From Thermincola carboxydiphila (GTDB lineage: Bacteria > Bacillota > Thermincolia > Thermincolales > UBA2595), in assembly GCA_016841325.1 (NCBI GenBank), contig JAENZJ010000025.1:1-44894 (forward strand): 44,894 nt of DNA, read 5' to 3'. The translations under genes and the position numbers were made by a program. Below the pieces are notes generated by a model. The model did not search any database. It was not told the DNA's origin and was given only the letters and a program-made list of their open reading frames with translations. Below, piece by piece: positions 25,730 through 34,530 of the stretch; position 1 is the first letter of the stretch, and every line of letters begins with the position of its first letter.

Positions 25730-26950
25730 GTGCGCAAGATGGTTTTAGGTGCTATCCTGGCTTTATTAACAGTTATATTGATTTCTGGTCCTGCCTTTGC
25801 GGCCCACACCAACCCGGGTGACCGCACCGGATGGGATGACAGGTACAATGCTGATGGTTGCGACGGCTGCCATGCCGGAAGCGCCGCCGGTACTTCCGGC
25901 CTGCATGGTAAGTATACAGCCTCCAGTAATAACTGCCAGGTATGCCACCAGGTTCATTCTTCCGATAACCCACGGTTACTGCTGGGCCAGACGGTAACTG
26001 AGGTTTGCCAGTTCTGTCATGATATTACCGGATCAAATCTGGCCCCGTACTTTACCAGCGACCTTCCGGACCCCGGTTATGGAAATGATGTTAAGGCATC
26101 ACACCGGGTATTTGGGGTATTAAACGGTTTCACCTACAACCTAGATTACGGTTCAACCACCATCCCAGGAGGGGATGCAGTTAACGGCGGGGATGCACCG
26201 CTGGATACCGGCGGTCAGGGTAAACTATCGGGAAATAATTTTACCTGTAACAGCTGTCATACACCACATGCGATGACAACAAATACCGTTGACATCTACC
26301 TTGGCGAATCTGCCCTCAAGGAGAGTGAAAGCGGTTTGAGTAACGGGCAGAGAAAAATCTACCTGACCAACCGCCTCCTGAAACGGGTGGTTAACGGGGT
26401 TGATACCGGCGGTACATACGGCGCCGCTTGGTGTGCCGGATGCCACCAGGGTAAGGTCAATAAGATGACAGTTAGTGATGGCGTTTACAGCTATGACCAC
26501 CCGGTTGATGGCTTCGGGCCGGCTTATGACCTGCTGGGTATGGGCAGGAACAACAGTTCTGATTGGATTAACGGTTCCGGTGAAGCGAAGGTTTTGAATC
26601 AAAAATATGTCTTTATTGACAGCAATCAAGACCCGGCGGGAGATGCCGATCTCAGCTTTGACCCCAGGAGTAATAAATGGTACGCTATGACTGATACTGA
26701 CCCTGTAAACGGTAATGTATATCGTCCCGACGGATTTGTCCCGTTCGGTGATTATACGGATATTGGGCCAAGCTGCCAGCAGTGCCATGCCAGCCCGCGG
26801 GATGTAGATGAGGCATTTTGGGCCGGATTTGACACAAAAGGAGCCGGTTATCCAACCAGAGGTACTTTCCCACACTTGAGTACCAACAGCTCATTGCTGA
26901 CTGAGCAAAACGGTGATGACTTCTGCACCAACTGCCACAACCCGGAATAA
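25730..26950 (+). CDS. Secreted heptahaem cytochrome c, copy 2
   Basis: 406 residues, a tandem paralogue of the preceding cytochrome with the same plan: signal peptide to AFA-AHT (24/25), then seven CXXCH sites (CDGCH 44, CQVCH, CQFCH, CNSCH, CAGCH, CQQCH, CTNCH). GTG 25730 is chosen because it aligns with the ATG of copy 1 (both read R-K-hydrophobic) and follows GAGAGTG. Blocks of DNA are identical between copies, including 41 bases around the sixth haem (25427-25467 against 26765-26805), which suggests recent duplication or gene conversion. The C-terminus ends right after the last haem. Confidence 0.9.
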   Translation: MRKMVLGAILALLTVILISGPAFAAHTNPGDRTGWDDRYNADGCDGCHAGSAAGTSGLHGKYTASSNNCQVCHQVHSSDNPRLLLGQTVTEVCQFCHDITGSNLAPYFTSDLPDPGYGNDVKASHRVFGVLNGFTYNLDYGSTTIPGGDAVNGGDAPLDTGGQGKLSGNNFTCNSCHTPHAMTTNTVDIYLGESALKESESGLSNGQRKIYLTNRLLKRVVNGVDTGGTYGAAWCAGCHQGKVNKMTVSDGVYSYDHPVDGFGPAYDLLGMGRNNSSDWINGSGEAKVLNQKYVFIDSNQDPAGDADLSFDPRSNKWYAMTDTDPVNGNVYRPDGFVPFGDYTDIGPSCQQCHASPRDVDEAFWAGFDTKGAGYPTRGTFPHLSTNSSLLTEQNGDDFCTNCHNPE

Positions 26951-26967
26951 GTTCAGGGTATTAGCAC

Positions 26968-26998
26968 AAAACTGCATCCACATGGCTGCAGTTTTTTG
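26968..26998 (+). terminator. Terminator after the second 7-haem gene
   Basis: AAAACTGCA (26968-26976) / TGCAGTTTT (26987-26995), 10-base loop, then TTG. It closes the cytochrome cluster. Its stem shares the AAAACTGCA arm with the hairpin after copy 1, consistent with duplication of gene plus terminator. Confidence 0.8.
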
Positions 26999-27099
26999 TA
27001 TCATCACTTGCCTTTCTGGTATTGGATAACCGGCATTCCTGCGGTTTATTGTAACCTCAGGGCAGTCAGGATGTATCCCTGAGGGAACAAGCTATTTGA

Positions 27100-27567
27100 T
27101 TATGGGTGATTAGAGGGGACAGAATCCTTATCAAGGGGGAGCATCATTCCTGTTTCTATGCCATATACCTGCCACCGGTCACCTTTCTTTCGTAAATCAA
27201 AAGTTAAAGTCGTTTGATATTTATCTGTCGTCACCTTTGTTTTTATTATTGCCTGGTTGTTAACTTCATCAAGATATGGGTCAGGTTCAAATTCCCATGA
27301 TTTTATTTTACCCACCGGTTCCTGCTGCTGGGAGAGCTTCTCTTTAAATTTTTCGCGGTCTGCCGGCCAGGAACTGTATACACTGTATGTAACTGTTTCT
27401 TTAAGTTTGTCATAGTCCAGGTCCCGCATCCCTTCGAGGTAGGTATTGATTACCTGTTTTTGAATTGCTACATCAGGTTCTTTACTGCCGGTATTACACC
27501 CGGTGAATAGTGAGGCCAGAAGAATTACAAGGAATACAGAGAACAGTGCATTAATTTTTGGCATCAT
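27100..27567 (-). CDS. Putative lipoprotein, NTF2-like
   Basis: 155 residues from ATG at 27567. A signal peptide ends in the lipobox-like LFTGC (cysteine ~res 24), so it should be a membrane lipoprotein facing outward. The mature part has the strand-rich pattern of small NTF2-like domains: YLEGMRDLDYDKLKE, IIKTKVTTDKYQTTLTF, DRWQVYGIE. No catalytic residues are seen. The open frame reaches 27594, but GGGGGA on the complement (27579-27584) fits the later ATGs better, though spacing is long. Stands alone on the minus strand downstream of the cytochromes. Function unknown. Confidence 0.7.
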   Translation of the reverse strand: MMPKINALFSVFLVILLASLFTGCNTGSKEPDVAIQKQVINTYLEGMRDLDYDKLKETVTYSVYSSWPADREKFKEKLSQQQEPVGKIKSWEFEPDPYLDEVNNQAIIKTKVTTDKYQTTLTFDLRKKGDRWQVYGIETGMMLPLDKDSVPSNHP

Positions 27568-27669
27568 TAGAATTATGTCCCCCTTAGCTGTCATTGAAAC
27601 AAGAATATATGTTTATATTATATGATTAAATAAGTCAGAATTCAATATCAAGATGAGTTTTACGGGTGT

Positions 27670-27698
27670 TTGACAAATAGCACAAAATAAGGTAATAT
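27670..27698 (+). promoter_or_regulatory. Sigma-A promoter of the DUF5320-like gene
   Basis: TTGACA (27670-27675), a 17-base spacer, TAATAT (27693-27698). Transcription should begin near 27705. Confidence 0.65.
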
Positions 27699-27743
27699 AA
27701 AAAAGGGCATATGCCCAAAATAGAATTAAGGGGGTGTTTTAAT

Positions 27744-28082
27744 ATGCCAGGTTTTGATGGAGCAGGGCCATCAGGTCGGGGTTCAATGACCGGAAGAGGA
27801 CAGGGTTACTGTATTACAGCTTTGCCTCTGGAAAACAGGTTTTCCGGCCTGGGTTTTGGTGTCGGAAGGGGCAGGCGTCCACATGGCTGCGGCCTGGGCC
27901 GGTGTGCCGGTGGAGGCCGCAGCACAAGGGGCGGAAGAAATACCGGTCCTGGCCGCAGATTTGGCGGAAGATGGCAAACTGCACAAAACGGTGGTTCCCA
28001 GAGTTCAACAGGATCACCGGATTACCCGGGGACTTCCGGTACCCCCGATAGTGCCGGTAATCCCAATACTTCCGGAACGTGA
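27744..28082 (+). CDS. DUF5320-like Gly/Arg-rich small protein
   Basis: 112 residues. The N-terminus MPGFDGAGPSGRGSMTGRGQGYC matches the DUF5320 signature (found in many anaerobic Firmicutes and archaea, often near dinitrogenase-iron-molybdenum-cofactor-type proteins). The rest is low-complexity Gly/Arg with a Ser/Gly/Pro tail. Cysteines at ~23, ~53 and ~58 could bind metal. AAGGGGGTG (27729-27737) sets ATG 27744; the frame from 27711 overlaps the predicted transcription start. Function unknown. Confidence 0.72.
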   Translation: MPGFDGAGPSGRGSMTGRGQGYCITALPLENRFSGLGFGVGRGRRPHGCGLGRCAGGGRSTRGGRNTGPGRRFGGRWQTAQNGGSQSSTGSPDYPGTSGTPDSAGNPNTSGT

Positions 28083-28100
28083 TACGGATAAGGATATTTC

Positions 28101-28140
28101 CAGAGACGGTATCCCCTGTGGTATCCGGTCTCTTTTTTTA
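28101..28140 (+). terminator. Terminator after the DUF5320-like gene
   Basis: AGAGACGG pairs with CCgGTCTCT (one bulge) around a GTATCC-containing loop, and TTTTTTT follows. Typical intrinsic terminator. Confidence 0.7.
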
Positions 28141-28219
28141 TGAGCCTGAAAAGATGTATAACCTGATACATATTTTAGTAATATTATATAGAAGTGTTAT
28201 TTAAAAGGAGGTTATTCAC

Positions 28220-28501
28220 ATGGGATGGCTTGACCGTCAGGTTACCGGGAGGCTGTTAATGCTGCTGAACCTGCCAAGATCCGTTCCCCTGGTATGGAAT
28301 CTTGTATGGGACAAACGGGTCAAGTGGACAGCAAAACTTGTTTTTCCGGGAGCAGCCCTGGCATATTTCCTGCTGCCTTATGACATTATTCCTGACTGGA
28401 TACCTCTCCTGGGACAATTGGATGACCTTACCGCAATGTTCTTTTTAATGGAACGTTTTATTGCTATGATTCCTGATTACATAGTTAACCAGTATTATTG
28501 A
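28220..28501 (+). CDS. DUF1232 (YkvA-like) membrane protein
   Basis: 93 residues. The family motif LLPYDIIPDWIPLLGQLDDL (in ~res 52-71) and a flanking hydrophobic stretch mark DUF1232, small membrane proteins of unknown function. AAAAGGAGG precedes ATG 28220. It ends at the foot of a very long hairpin (28504-28553), which may terminate its transcript although no T run follows. Confidence 0.85.
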   Translation: MGWLDRQVTGRLLMLLNLPRSVPLVWNLVWDKRVKWTAKLVFPGAALAYFLLPYDIIPDWIPLLGQLDDLTAMFFLMERFIAMIPDYIVNQYY

Positions 28502-28503
28502 CA

Positions 28504-28553
28504 GATTTCTAATCGTCAGGTGGAGTTTGGACTCCATCTGACGATTAGAAATC
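28504..28553. repeat. 23-bp near-perfect inverted repeat (hairpin)
   Basis: Arms at 28504-28526 and 28531-28553 are complementary at all 23 positions with one G-U pair and a 4-base loop (TTGG). It is far longer than ordinary terminators and lacks a T run. Possibly the end of a mobile-element relic or a strong terminator or mRNA stabiliser. Confidence 0.6.
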
Positions 28554-28554
28554 G

Positions 28555-28812
28555 TTATCCAGGAGCTTAGCGCCGATTGTCTCCCACCTGATGAGGTGCG
28601 AGTCTTGGCGGCGGTTAGCTACCGGATAAATAAAATTAGCGCTGGCAGCAGGGGTTTGGCACTTTCCGGTGAAATATATGCCAGAAAAGCATAGGCTTTT
28701 GGAAATGACCATATGCCACGGTCATTTCCGGAGCCTCCGTGGAGGAAAAAAAAGTCCGAGGCGCAAAGCCTTGAAAACAAAGGAAATTTTCTATTTCCGA
28801 ATGACTTAAATA
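28555..28812 (+). other. Non-coding block with many helices before ade (possible structured RNA or MITE-like relic)
   Basis: No gene fits the 333 bases between the DUF1232 gene and ade. Visible helices in order: TTATCC(A)GG (28555-28563) with CCGGATAA (28622-28629) enclosing AGCT..CGCCG / CGGCG..AGCT and hairpin CACCT-GATG-AGGTG (28585-28598); CTGGCA (28643-28648) with TGCCAG (28679-28684); AAAAGC/GCTTTT (28685-28700); GGAAATGACC (28701-28710) / GGTCATTTCC (28720-28729); CCTCC/GGAGG (28734-28745) followed by A8; GAGGC-GCAAA-GCCTT (28758-28772). I do not recognise any Rfam family in it; the adenine riboswitch core is absent. Confidence 0.5.
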
Positions 28813-28834
28813 GCAGTAAAGGGAGGGGCAGCAG

Positions 28835-30532
28835 ATGTTGCCTGATGATTTACTAACAGTTTCAAGGGGAGAAAAAGAGGCAGAACTGGTCCTGAGGAAT
28901 GCCAGGGTGGTGAATGTATTCTCAGGGGAGACTGTGAAAATAAATATTGCAGTCCATAATGGATATATTGCCGGACTGGGAGATTACCATGGAAAGATTG
29001 AATATGACCTGGCCGGAAGTTTTGTGACTCCGGGGTTCATTGACGGGCATATCCATATTGAGAGTTCTTTGCTGTTGCCTCACAATTTTGCCCGGGCCGT
29101 GGTAGTCTGGGGGACCACCACTGTGGTTACTGACCCTCATGAGATAACAAATGTCCTGGGAACAGACGGTATCAGACTGATGCAGTCAAGCTCTGAACTT
29201 GGTCCGGTTAACATAGAAATGATGGTGCCATCCTGTGTCCCGGCAACTGAAATGGAGACTTCGGGAGCAAGACTTGGGGCAGATGATATCGAAGGGTTAT
29301 TCCAAACCGGAGATTTCCGCGGCCTTGCAGAAATGATGAATTTTCCGGGGGTAGTTTATGGGGATTCAGGAGTAATTAAAAAGCTCAGCAGGGCATCAGG
29401 TACAATCATTGACGGACATTCACCGGGCCTTACCGGCAGGGAACTGAATACATATATCGCTGCCGGAATAAAGTCTGACCACGAATGTACCACAGTAACC
29501 GAAGCGCTGGAAAAACTGGGTTTAGGTATGTTTATCATGATCAGGGAAGGGTCTACGGCGAAGAATATGGAAGCACTGCTTCCAGCGGTTAACAGCAAGA
29601 ATTTTTCCAGATTTATGCTGGTAACGGATGATGCCCATGCAGAGGACTTGCTTTGCGGACATATTAACCTCCTGCTGAGAAAGGCAGTGGCTTCAGGTCT
29701 TGATGCGGTTACTGCATTGAGAATGGTTACCCTGAATCCGGCATCATATTTCCGGCTGGACGGGTATGGGGCTGTAGCTCCGGGTTACCGGGCCGACATG
29801 GTGGTTATTGACAGCCTCACAGAGTTCAACCCTCTAATGGTCTTTAAAGACGGGAGGCTTGTTGCCCAAAACGGGCAGCCGGCAGCGCCCTGGCCACCGG
29901 TCAGTTTTCCGGTGATGACATCCATGGATGTGAAATTACCCGATAAGCTGTTTTTAATCAAGGCTGAGAGTAAACAGGCCAGGGTAATCGGCATTAATCC
30001 GGGACAGCTCTTTACCGATTCGTTGATAAGGAGTCCCGGTGTGGCAGACGGATATGCCGTGTCAGATACGGTTGACGATATTTTAAAAATTGCCGTAGTC
30101 GAAAGACACCGGGGCACCGGTAATATAGGGGTTGGTTTTGTACATGGATTTGGACTGAAAAGAGGTGCAATTGCATCATCAGTGGCCCATGACAGCCATA
30201 ACATTATAGTTATTGGTACCACTGATACCGATATGGAGGCAGCAGTACGGGAAGTTATCAAATTTGGCGGCGGACTGGCTGCTGCATCTGATGGCAGGAT
30301 TTTAGCAGGTTTACCCCTTCCGGTCGGCGGACTAATGGCTGAGGGCGATGCCCGGGAAGTTGCGCAAAAATATGCAGGACTGAAGAAAGCGGCCAAGGAA
30401 CTGGGGTGTAGCCTAGATGAACCTTTTATGGCGATGTCTTTCCTGGCACTGCCTGTGATACCTGAAATCAAGATTACCGATAAAGGGCTGGTAGATGTAA
30501 AAAAATTCGGATTTGTACCTCTGTTTGTTTAA
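28835..30532 (+). CDS. ade: Adenine deaminase
   Basis: Ade converts adenine to hypoxanthine and ammonia. The 565-residue amidohydrolase has the metal-binding HIHIESS motif (in FIDGHIHIESSLL, ~res 70-82), the histidines in DGHSPGLTG and KSDHECTT, and the Ade-specific C-terminal domain (VERHRGTGNIGVGFVHGFG; SVAHDSHNIIVIG). The length is normal. GGGAGGGG precedes ATG 28835. It is monocistronic-looking. The long structured leader upstream may control it, but no purine riboswitch signature was found. Confidence 0.95.
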   Translation: MLPDDLLTVSRGEKEAELVLRNARVVNVFSGETVKINIAVHNGYIAGLGDYHGKIEYDLAGSFVTPGFIDGHIHIESSLLLPHNFARAVVVWGTTTVVTDPHEITNVLGTDGIRLMQSSSELGPVNIEMMVPSCVPATEMETSGARLGADDIEGLFQTGDFRGLAEMMNFPGVVYGDSGVIKKLSRASGTIIDGHSPGLTGRELNTYIAAGIKSDHECTTVTEALEKLGLGMFIMIREGSTAKNMEALLPAVNSKNFSRFMLVTDDAHAEDLLCGHINLLLRKAVASGLDAVTALRMVTLNPASYFRLDGYGAVAPGYRADMVVIDSLTEFNPLMVFKDGRLVAQNGQPAAPWPPVSFPVMTSMDVKLPDKLFLIKAESKQARVIGINPGQLFTDSLIRSPGVADGYAVSDTVDDILKIAVVERHRGTGNIGVGFVHGFGLKRGAIASSVAHDSHNIIVIGTTDTDMEAAVREVIKFGGGLAAASDGRILAGLPLPVGGLMAEGDAREVAQKYAGLKKAAKELGCSLDEPFMAMSFLALPVIPEIKITDKGLVDVKKFGFVPLFV

Positions 30533-30615
30533 TGATACCTGTAACCATCCACTCCACGTTTATCTTTTTCTTTTGGGGGAATGATAAAAGGAAAAGAACT
30601 ACGGAGGGTTGTTAA

Positions 30616-30840
30616 ATGGAAATATTCTTAAGGTCACGGGTTCCATGGCAGGCGGGTCCGAGCCTCAAAGAAATGACTGATGAGGTTGGGGTTGATATGG
30701 ACAGTTTTGTTGAAGCAATAGGAGCCAATAAGAGTGATGTGGAAATGGCAGCTGAGTTTGGGGTCAGTGAGAAGACGATACAGGCACTGAAGGAACATTT
30801 TTTTAGTAAAGGTATTGGTACAACTGTAGGCCAGGATTAG
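30616..30840 (+). CDS. Small helix-turn-helix-like protein
   Basis: 74 residues. The segment NKSDVEMAAEFGVSEKTIQALKEHFF (~res 38-63, core AAEFGVSEKTI) has the form of a helix-turn-helix, so it may bind DNA. No other domain. ACGGAGGG sits before ATG 30616. It is convergent with the next minus-strand gene; the stop codons lie 20 bases apart inside one shared hairpin. Function unknown. Confidence 0.7.
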   Translation: MEIFLRSRVPWQAGPSLKEMTDEVGVDMDSFVEAIGANKSDVEMAAEFGVSEKTIQALKEHFFSKGIGTTVGQD

Positions 30841-30864
30841 GACAGCCTTAGGCTGTCCTAATCC
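30834..30864. terminator. Shared bidirectional terminator hairpin
   Basis: GGATTAGGACAGCC (30834-30847), loop TTA, GGCTGTCCTAATCC (30851-30864): a perfect 14-bp stem. It contains the stop codons of both converging genes and can terminate both transcripts, though there is no T run on either side. Confidence 0.65.
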
Positions 30865-31082
30865 GTATTCTGGACCCAGCCCCAGCTCTCCACAGGTTCA
30901 TCTTTGACTTCTGCAGCGCTTTCTTTCCTCCTGTTATCATCTGAAGGCTCCTCATAGTCAACAATGGATTCTGCTGAACAGAATGGGTCATAATCATACT
31001 TTGTTAAAGAACTATAGGGTGGATAGGGGGAGTGTCCTGTCTTGTTTTCCTGCCTGTCTTTAAAATTTCTGTTCTCTGTCAT
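30858..31082 (-). CDS. Small acidic hypothetical protein
   Basis: 74 residues, rich in Asp/Glu/Ser/Tyr, predicted disordered, e.g. PYPPYSSLTKYDYDPFCSAE and a negatively charged C-terminal half. No domain is recognised. GGAGG on the complement (31097-31101) lies 14 bases from the ATG, longer than usual, so the start is uncertain. It may be a small spore-former-specific protein; function unknown. Confidence 0.5.
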   Translation of the reverse strand: MTENRNFKDRQENKTGHSPYPPYSSLTKYDYDPFCSAESIVDYEEPSDDNRRKESAAEVKDEPVESWGWVQNTD

Positions 31083-31207
31083 GATAAACTGCTCACCTCC
31101 GGTTAATTAATATTATTTACTGTGAATAATCCAATATACAGGGACAGAGGATAAACAGGGGAAATGGTGAATTATATAAAACAAATGTCAGGTAAGGGTG
31201 AATTAAT

Positions 31208-31591
31208 GTGCTGAAATGGATCTTTATTTTTATGCTGATTCCGGTCACTGAAATCTTAATATACATACAATTAGGCAAATATATCGGGTTGCCTGCAGTT
31301 ATGCTGCTTATTCTGGGCACTGGTGTCGCCGGGGTAATCCTTACCAGGCAGCAGGGCTTCTATATCCTTACCAGGGTTAGGGCTGACCTTCAGTCAGGGG
31401 TGGTTCCCAGGAATCAGCTTTTGGACGGCCTGCTTGTCCTGACAGGAGCAATTATGCTGCTGACTCCGGGCCTGCTGACAGACCTTACGGGATTTTCATT
31501 CCTAATTCCCTTTACCCGTTATCATATCAGGGAATTCATTAAAAAAAGGCTTCGTAAATGGATTAATGAAGGAAAAATCATTATTTATTAA
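31208..31591 (+). CDS. fxsA: FxsA family membrane protein
   Basis: 127 residues with three to four membrane helices. The FxsA marks are the N-terminal FIFMLIPVTEILIYIQLG, the GTGVAGVILTRQQGF turn, and PGLLTDLTGF (~res 93-102). In E. coli FxsA relieves F-exclusion of phage T7, but its normal role is unknown. GTG start at 31208 with AAGGGTGA (31194-31201). Confidence 0.88.
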   Translation: MLKWIFIFMLIPVTEILIYIQLGKYIGLPAVMLLILGTGVAGVILTRQQGFYILTRVRADLQSGVVPRNQLLDGLLVLTGAIMLLTPGLLTDLTGFSFLIPFTRYHIREFIKKRLRKWINEGKIIIY

Positions 31592-31613
31592 TATAGCGCT
31601 AAGCCTATTGTTG

Positions 31614-31622
31614 TGATATAAT
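31614..31622 (+). promoter_or_regulatory. Extended -10 promoter of guaB
   Basis: TG-A-TATAAT (31614-31622) lies 69 bases before guaB. No good -35 is seen, as expected for an extended -10. No purine riboswitch or PurR box was recognised in the leader. Confidence 0.5.
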
Positions 31623-31660
31623 ATTCAAAATAAATGAGGGTCTGGCAAAAATGGATCTGA

Positions 31661-33145
<1,485 letters not shown>

Positions 33146-33183
33146 GCCTCATGGCAGAGCCTGGATTGCTGCTAAAATAAATA

Positions 33184-33213
33184 TTGGAAATTAAGAATAA
33201 ATAATGGTATAAT
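33184..33213 (+). promoter_or_regulatory. Promoter of the 98-residue unknown gene
   Basis: TTGGAA (33184-33189), an 18-base spacer, TATAAT (33208-33213) with TG at 33205-33206 (extended -10). Confidence 0.55.
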
Positions 33214-33251
33214 AATTCATGCAGGAAGCCAAATTTGGGGGTGTACTTTGA

Positions 33252-33548
33252 ATGATTGACAGGGAAACACTGAAGATGGTATTAGACCAGTACCTGTCAG
33301 GCAGGATTACCCGGGAAGAGATATCAGACTGGGCATACCAGATGATAACTGAACATGGTGAAGCTGAAGACCAACTGGTTAATGAAGTTCTCTATAATCT
33401 GGTCAGCTTTCACGATGTTGGCATGATTTTTGAACAGTACCGTCCCAGCCGGGAGAAACTGGAGTATTTTATTAACTGGCTCGAAGATGACGGTGAATGT
33501 GGCTGGGATCAATACACAGCCATGTTTGATCCGGGTAAGCTGATGTAA
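33252..33548 (+). CDS. Hypothetical protein
   Basis: 98 residues, acidic and mainly helical. The segment LDQYLSGRITREEISDWAYQM (~res 11-31, core SGRITREEIS) resembles a short helical hairpin. No domain recognised. The G-rich TTTGGGGGTG sits before ATG 33252. It is flanked by its own promoter (33184) and terminator (33561), so it is a single-gene unit. Function unknown. Confidence 0.7.
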   Translation: MIDRETLKMVLDQYLSGRITREEISDWAYQMITEHGEAEDQLVNEVLYNLVSFHDVGMIFEQYRPSREKLEYFINWLEDDGECGWDQYTAMFDPGKLM

Positions 33549-33560
33549 TAATTATACATC

Positions 33561-33591
33561 CCACTAACCTAAGGGTTAGTGGTTTATTTTT
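33561..33591 (+). terminator. Terminator after the 98-residue gene
   Basis: CCACTAACC (33561-33569), loop TAAG, GGTTAGTGG (33574-33582), then TTTATTTTTC. Confidence 0.85.
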
Positions 33592-33651
33592 CTGCAGGTA
33601 TCTGATACATTAAAGGTAATGTCGTATTATGTGATGTGGGGAGAGGTGTCT

Positions 33652-34521
33652 TTGTTGTTTGAGTCTATAGAAGATGTCAAAAAAAAGCTGACCAAACAAA
33701 ACTACCTGATTAATTACAGGGCAGCCACCGCTGTTTTCCTGGCAGTCAAACTGCAAAAGCCGCTGCTAATCGAGGGTCCTGCAGGTGTTGGAAAAACGGA
33801 ACTTGCCAAGGCTGTGGCCGGCGCTCTGGACACAAGCCTGATCAGATTGCAGTGTTATGAGGGACTGGATGAATCAAAGGCTCTTTTTGAATGGAATTAC
33901 CAGAAACAGCTGCTCCGCATACAGTCGAACCACCTGACTGACAAGACCTGGGAAGAAACCAGGGCCAATATTTTCTCTGAGGAATTTTTCCTGGCCAGGC
34001 CCTTGCTGCAGGCACTAAAGGCAGAAAATACCGTTGTCCTGCTGGTTGATGAACTGGACAAGAGTGATGAGGAATTTGAAAGTTTTCTCCTGGAGGCGCT
34101 TTCTGATTACCAGGTCTCTATCCCGGAGCTGGGCACAGTAAAGGCAAGCTCCATACCTGTAGTTGTCCTGACCAGTAACAACTACAGGGAATTGAGTGAT
34201 GCCCTGAAAAGACGGTGTATTCATTTATATATTGACTATCCTTCCTTTGAACGGGAACTTGCCATAGTAAGAATAAAAGTACCTGAGGCCAATAAGGTGC
34301 TGACTGAAAAAATTGTGCAATTTGTACAGTCACTGAGAAAAATGGTTCTGAAAAAGCCGCCCAGTATTTCCGAAACCCTTGACTGGGCCCGGACCCTGGT
34401 CTTACTGGGGGCACAATCAATTAATGAAGAACTGGTTCTGAATACAATTAATATTCTTTTGAAGTATCAGCAGGATATCAAAAAGGTAGAAGAACGGATC
34501 AGCGGTCTTCTGCCAGAATAA
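33652..34521 (+). CDS. MoxR-family AAA+ ATPase (CoxD-like)
   Basis: 289 residues from TTG 33652. The P-loop is GPAGVGKT (res 42-49); Walker B is VVLLVDELDK, then a sensor-1 TSNNYREL and an arginine-finger region (LKRRCIHLYI). MoxR ATPases act with VWA-domain proteins to mature or activate enzymes; the VWA partner is encoded next. GAGAGGTG (33641-33648) favours TTG 33652 or 33655 over ATG 33619, which precedes that site. Substrate enzyme unknown. Confidence 0.88.
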   Translation: MLFESIEDVKKKLTKQNYLINYRAATAVFLAVKLQKPLLIEGPAGVGKTELAKAVAGALDTSLIRLQCYEGLDESKALFEWNYQKQLLRIQSNHLTDKTWEETRANIFSEEFFLARPLLQALKAENTVVLLVDELDKSDEEFESFLLEALSDYQVSIPELGTVKASSIPVVVLTSNNYRELSDALKRRCIHLYIDYPSFERELAIVRIKVPEANKVLTEKIVQFVQSLRKMVLKKPPSISETLDWARTLVLLGAQSINEELVLNTINILLKYQQDIKKVEERISGLLPE

Positions 34522-34530
34522 AGCCGGGTG

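Noticed and set aside
27055-27084. CCTCAGGG/CCCTGAGG inverted repeat
   Set aside because: Stem of 8 bp with a 14-base loop and no T run; too weak to call as terminator of the minus-strand lipoprotein gene.
28745-28775. GGCGCAAAGCC, resembling part of a c-di-GMP riboswitch
   Set aside because: It is a simple GCAAA-loop hairpin; the GGGCAAA, GNRA stem and GGGTTACC parts of the GEMM aptamer are absent here.
28555-28834. Purine riboswitch in front of ade
   Set aside because: The conserved purine-riboswitch core (TATA..., TTTCTACC, CCGTAAAT) is not present, although the gene would suggest one.
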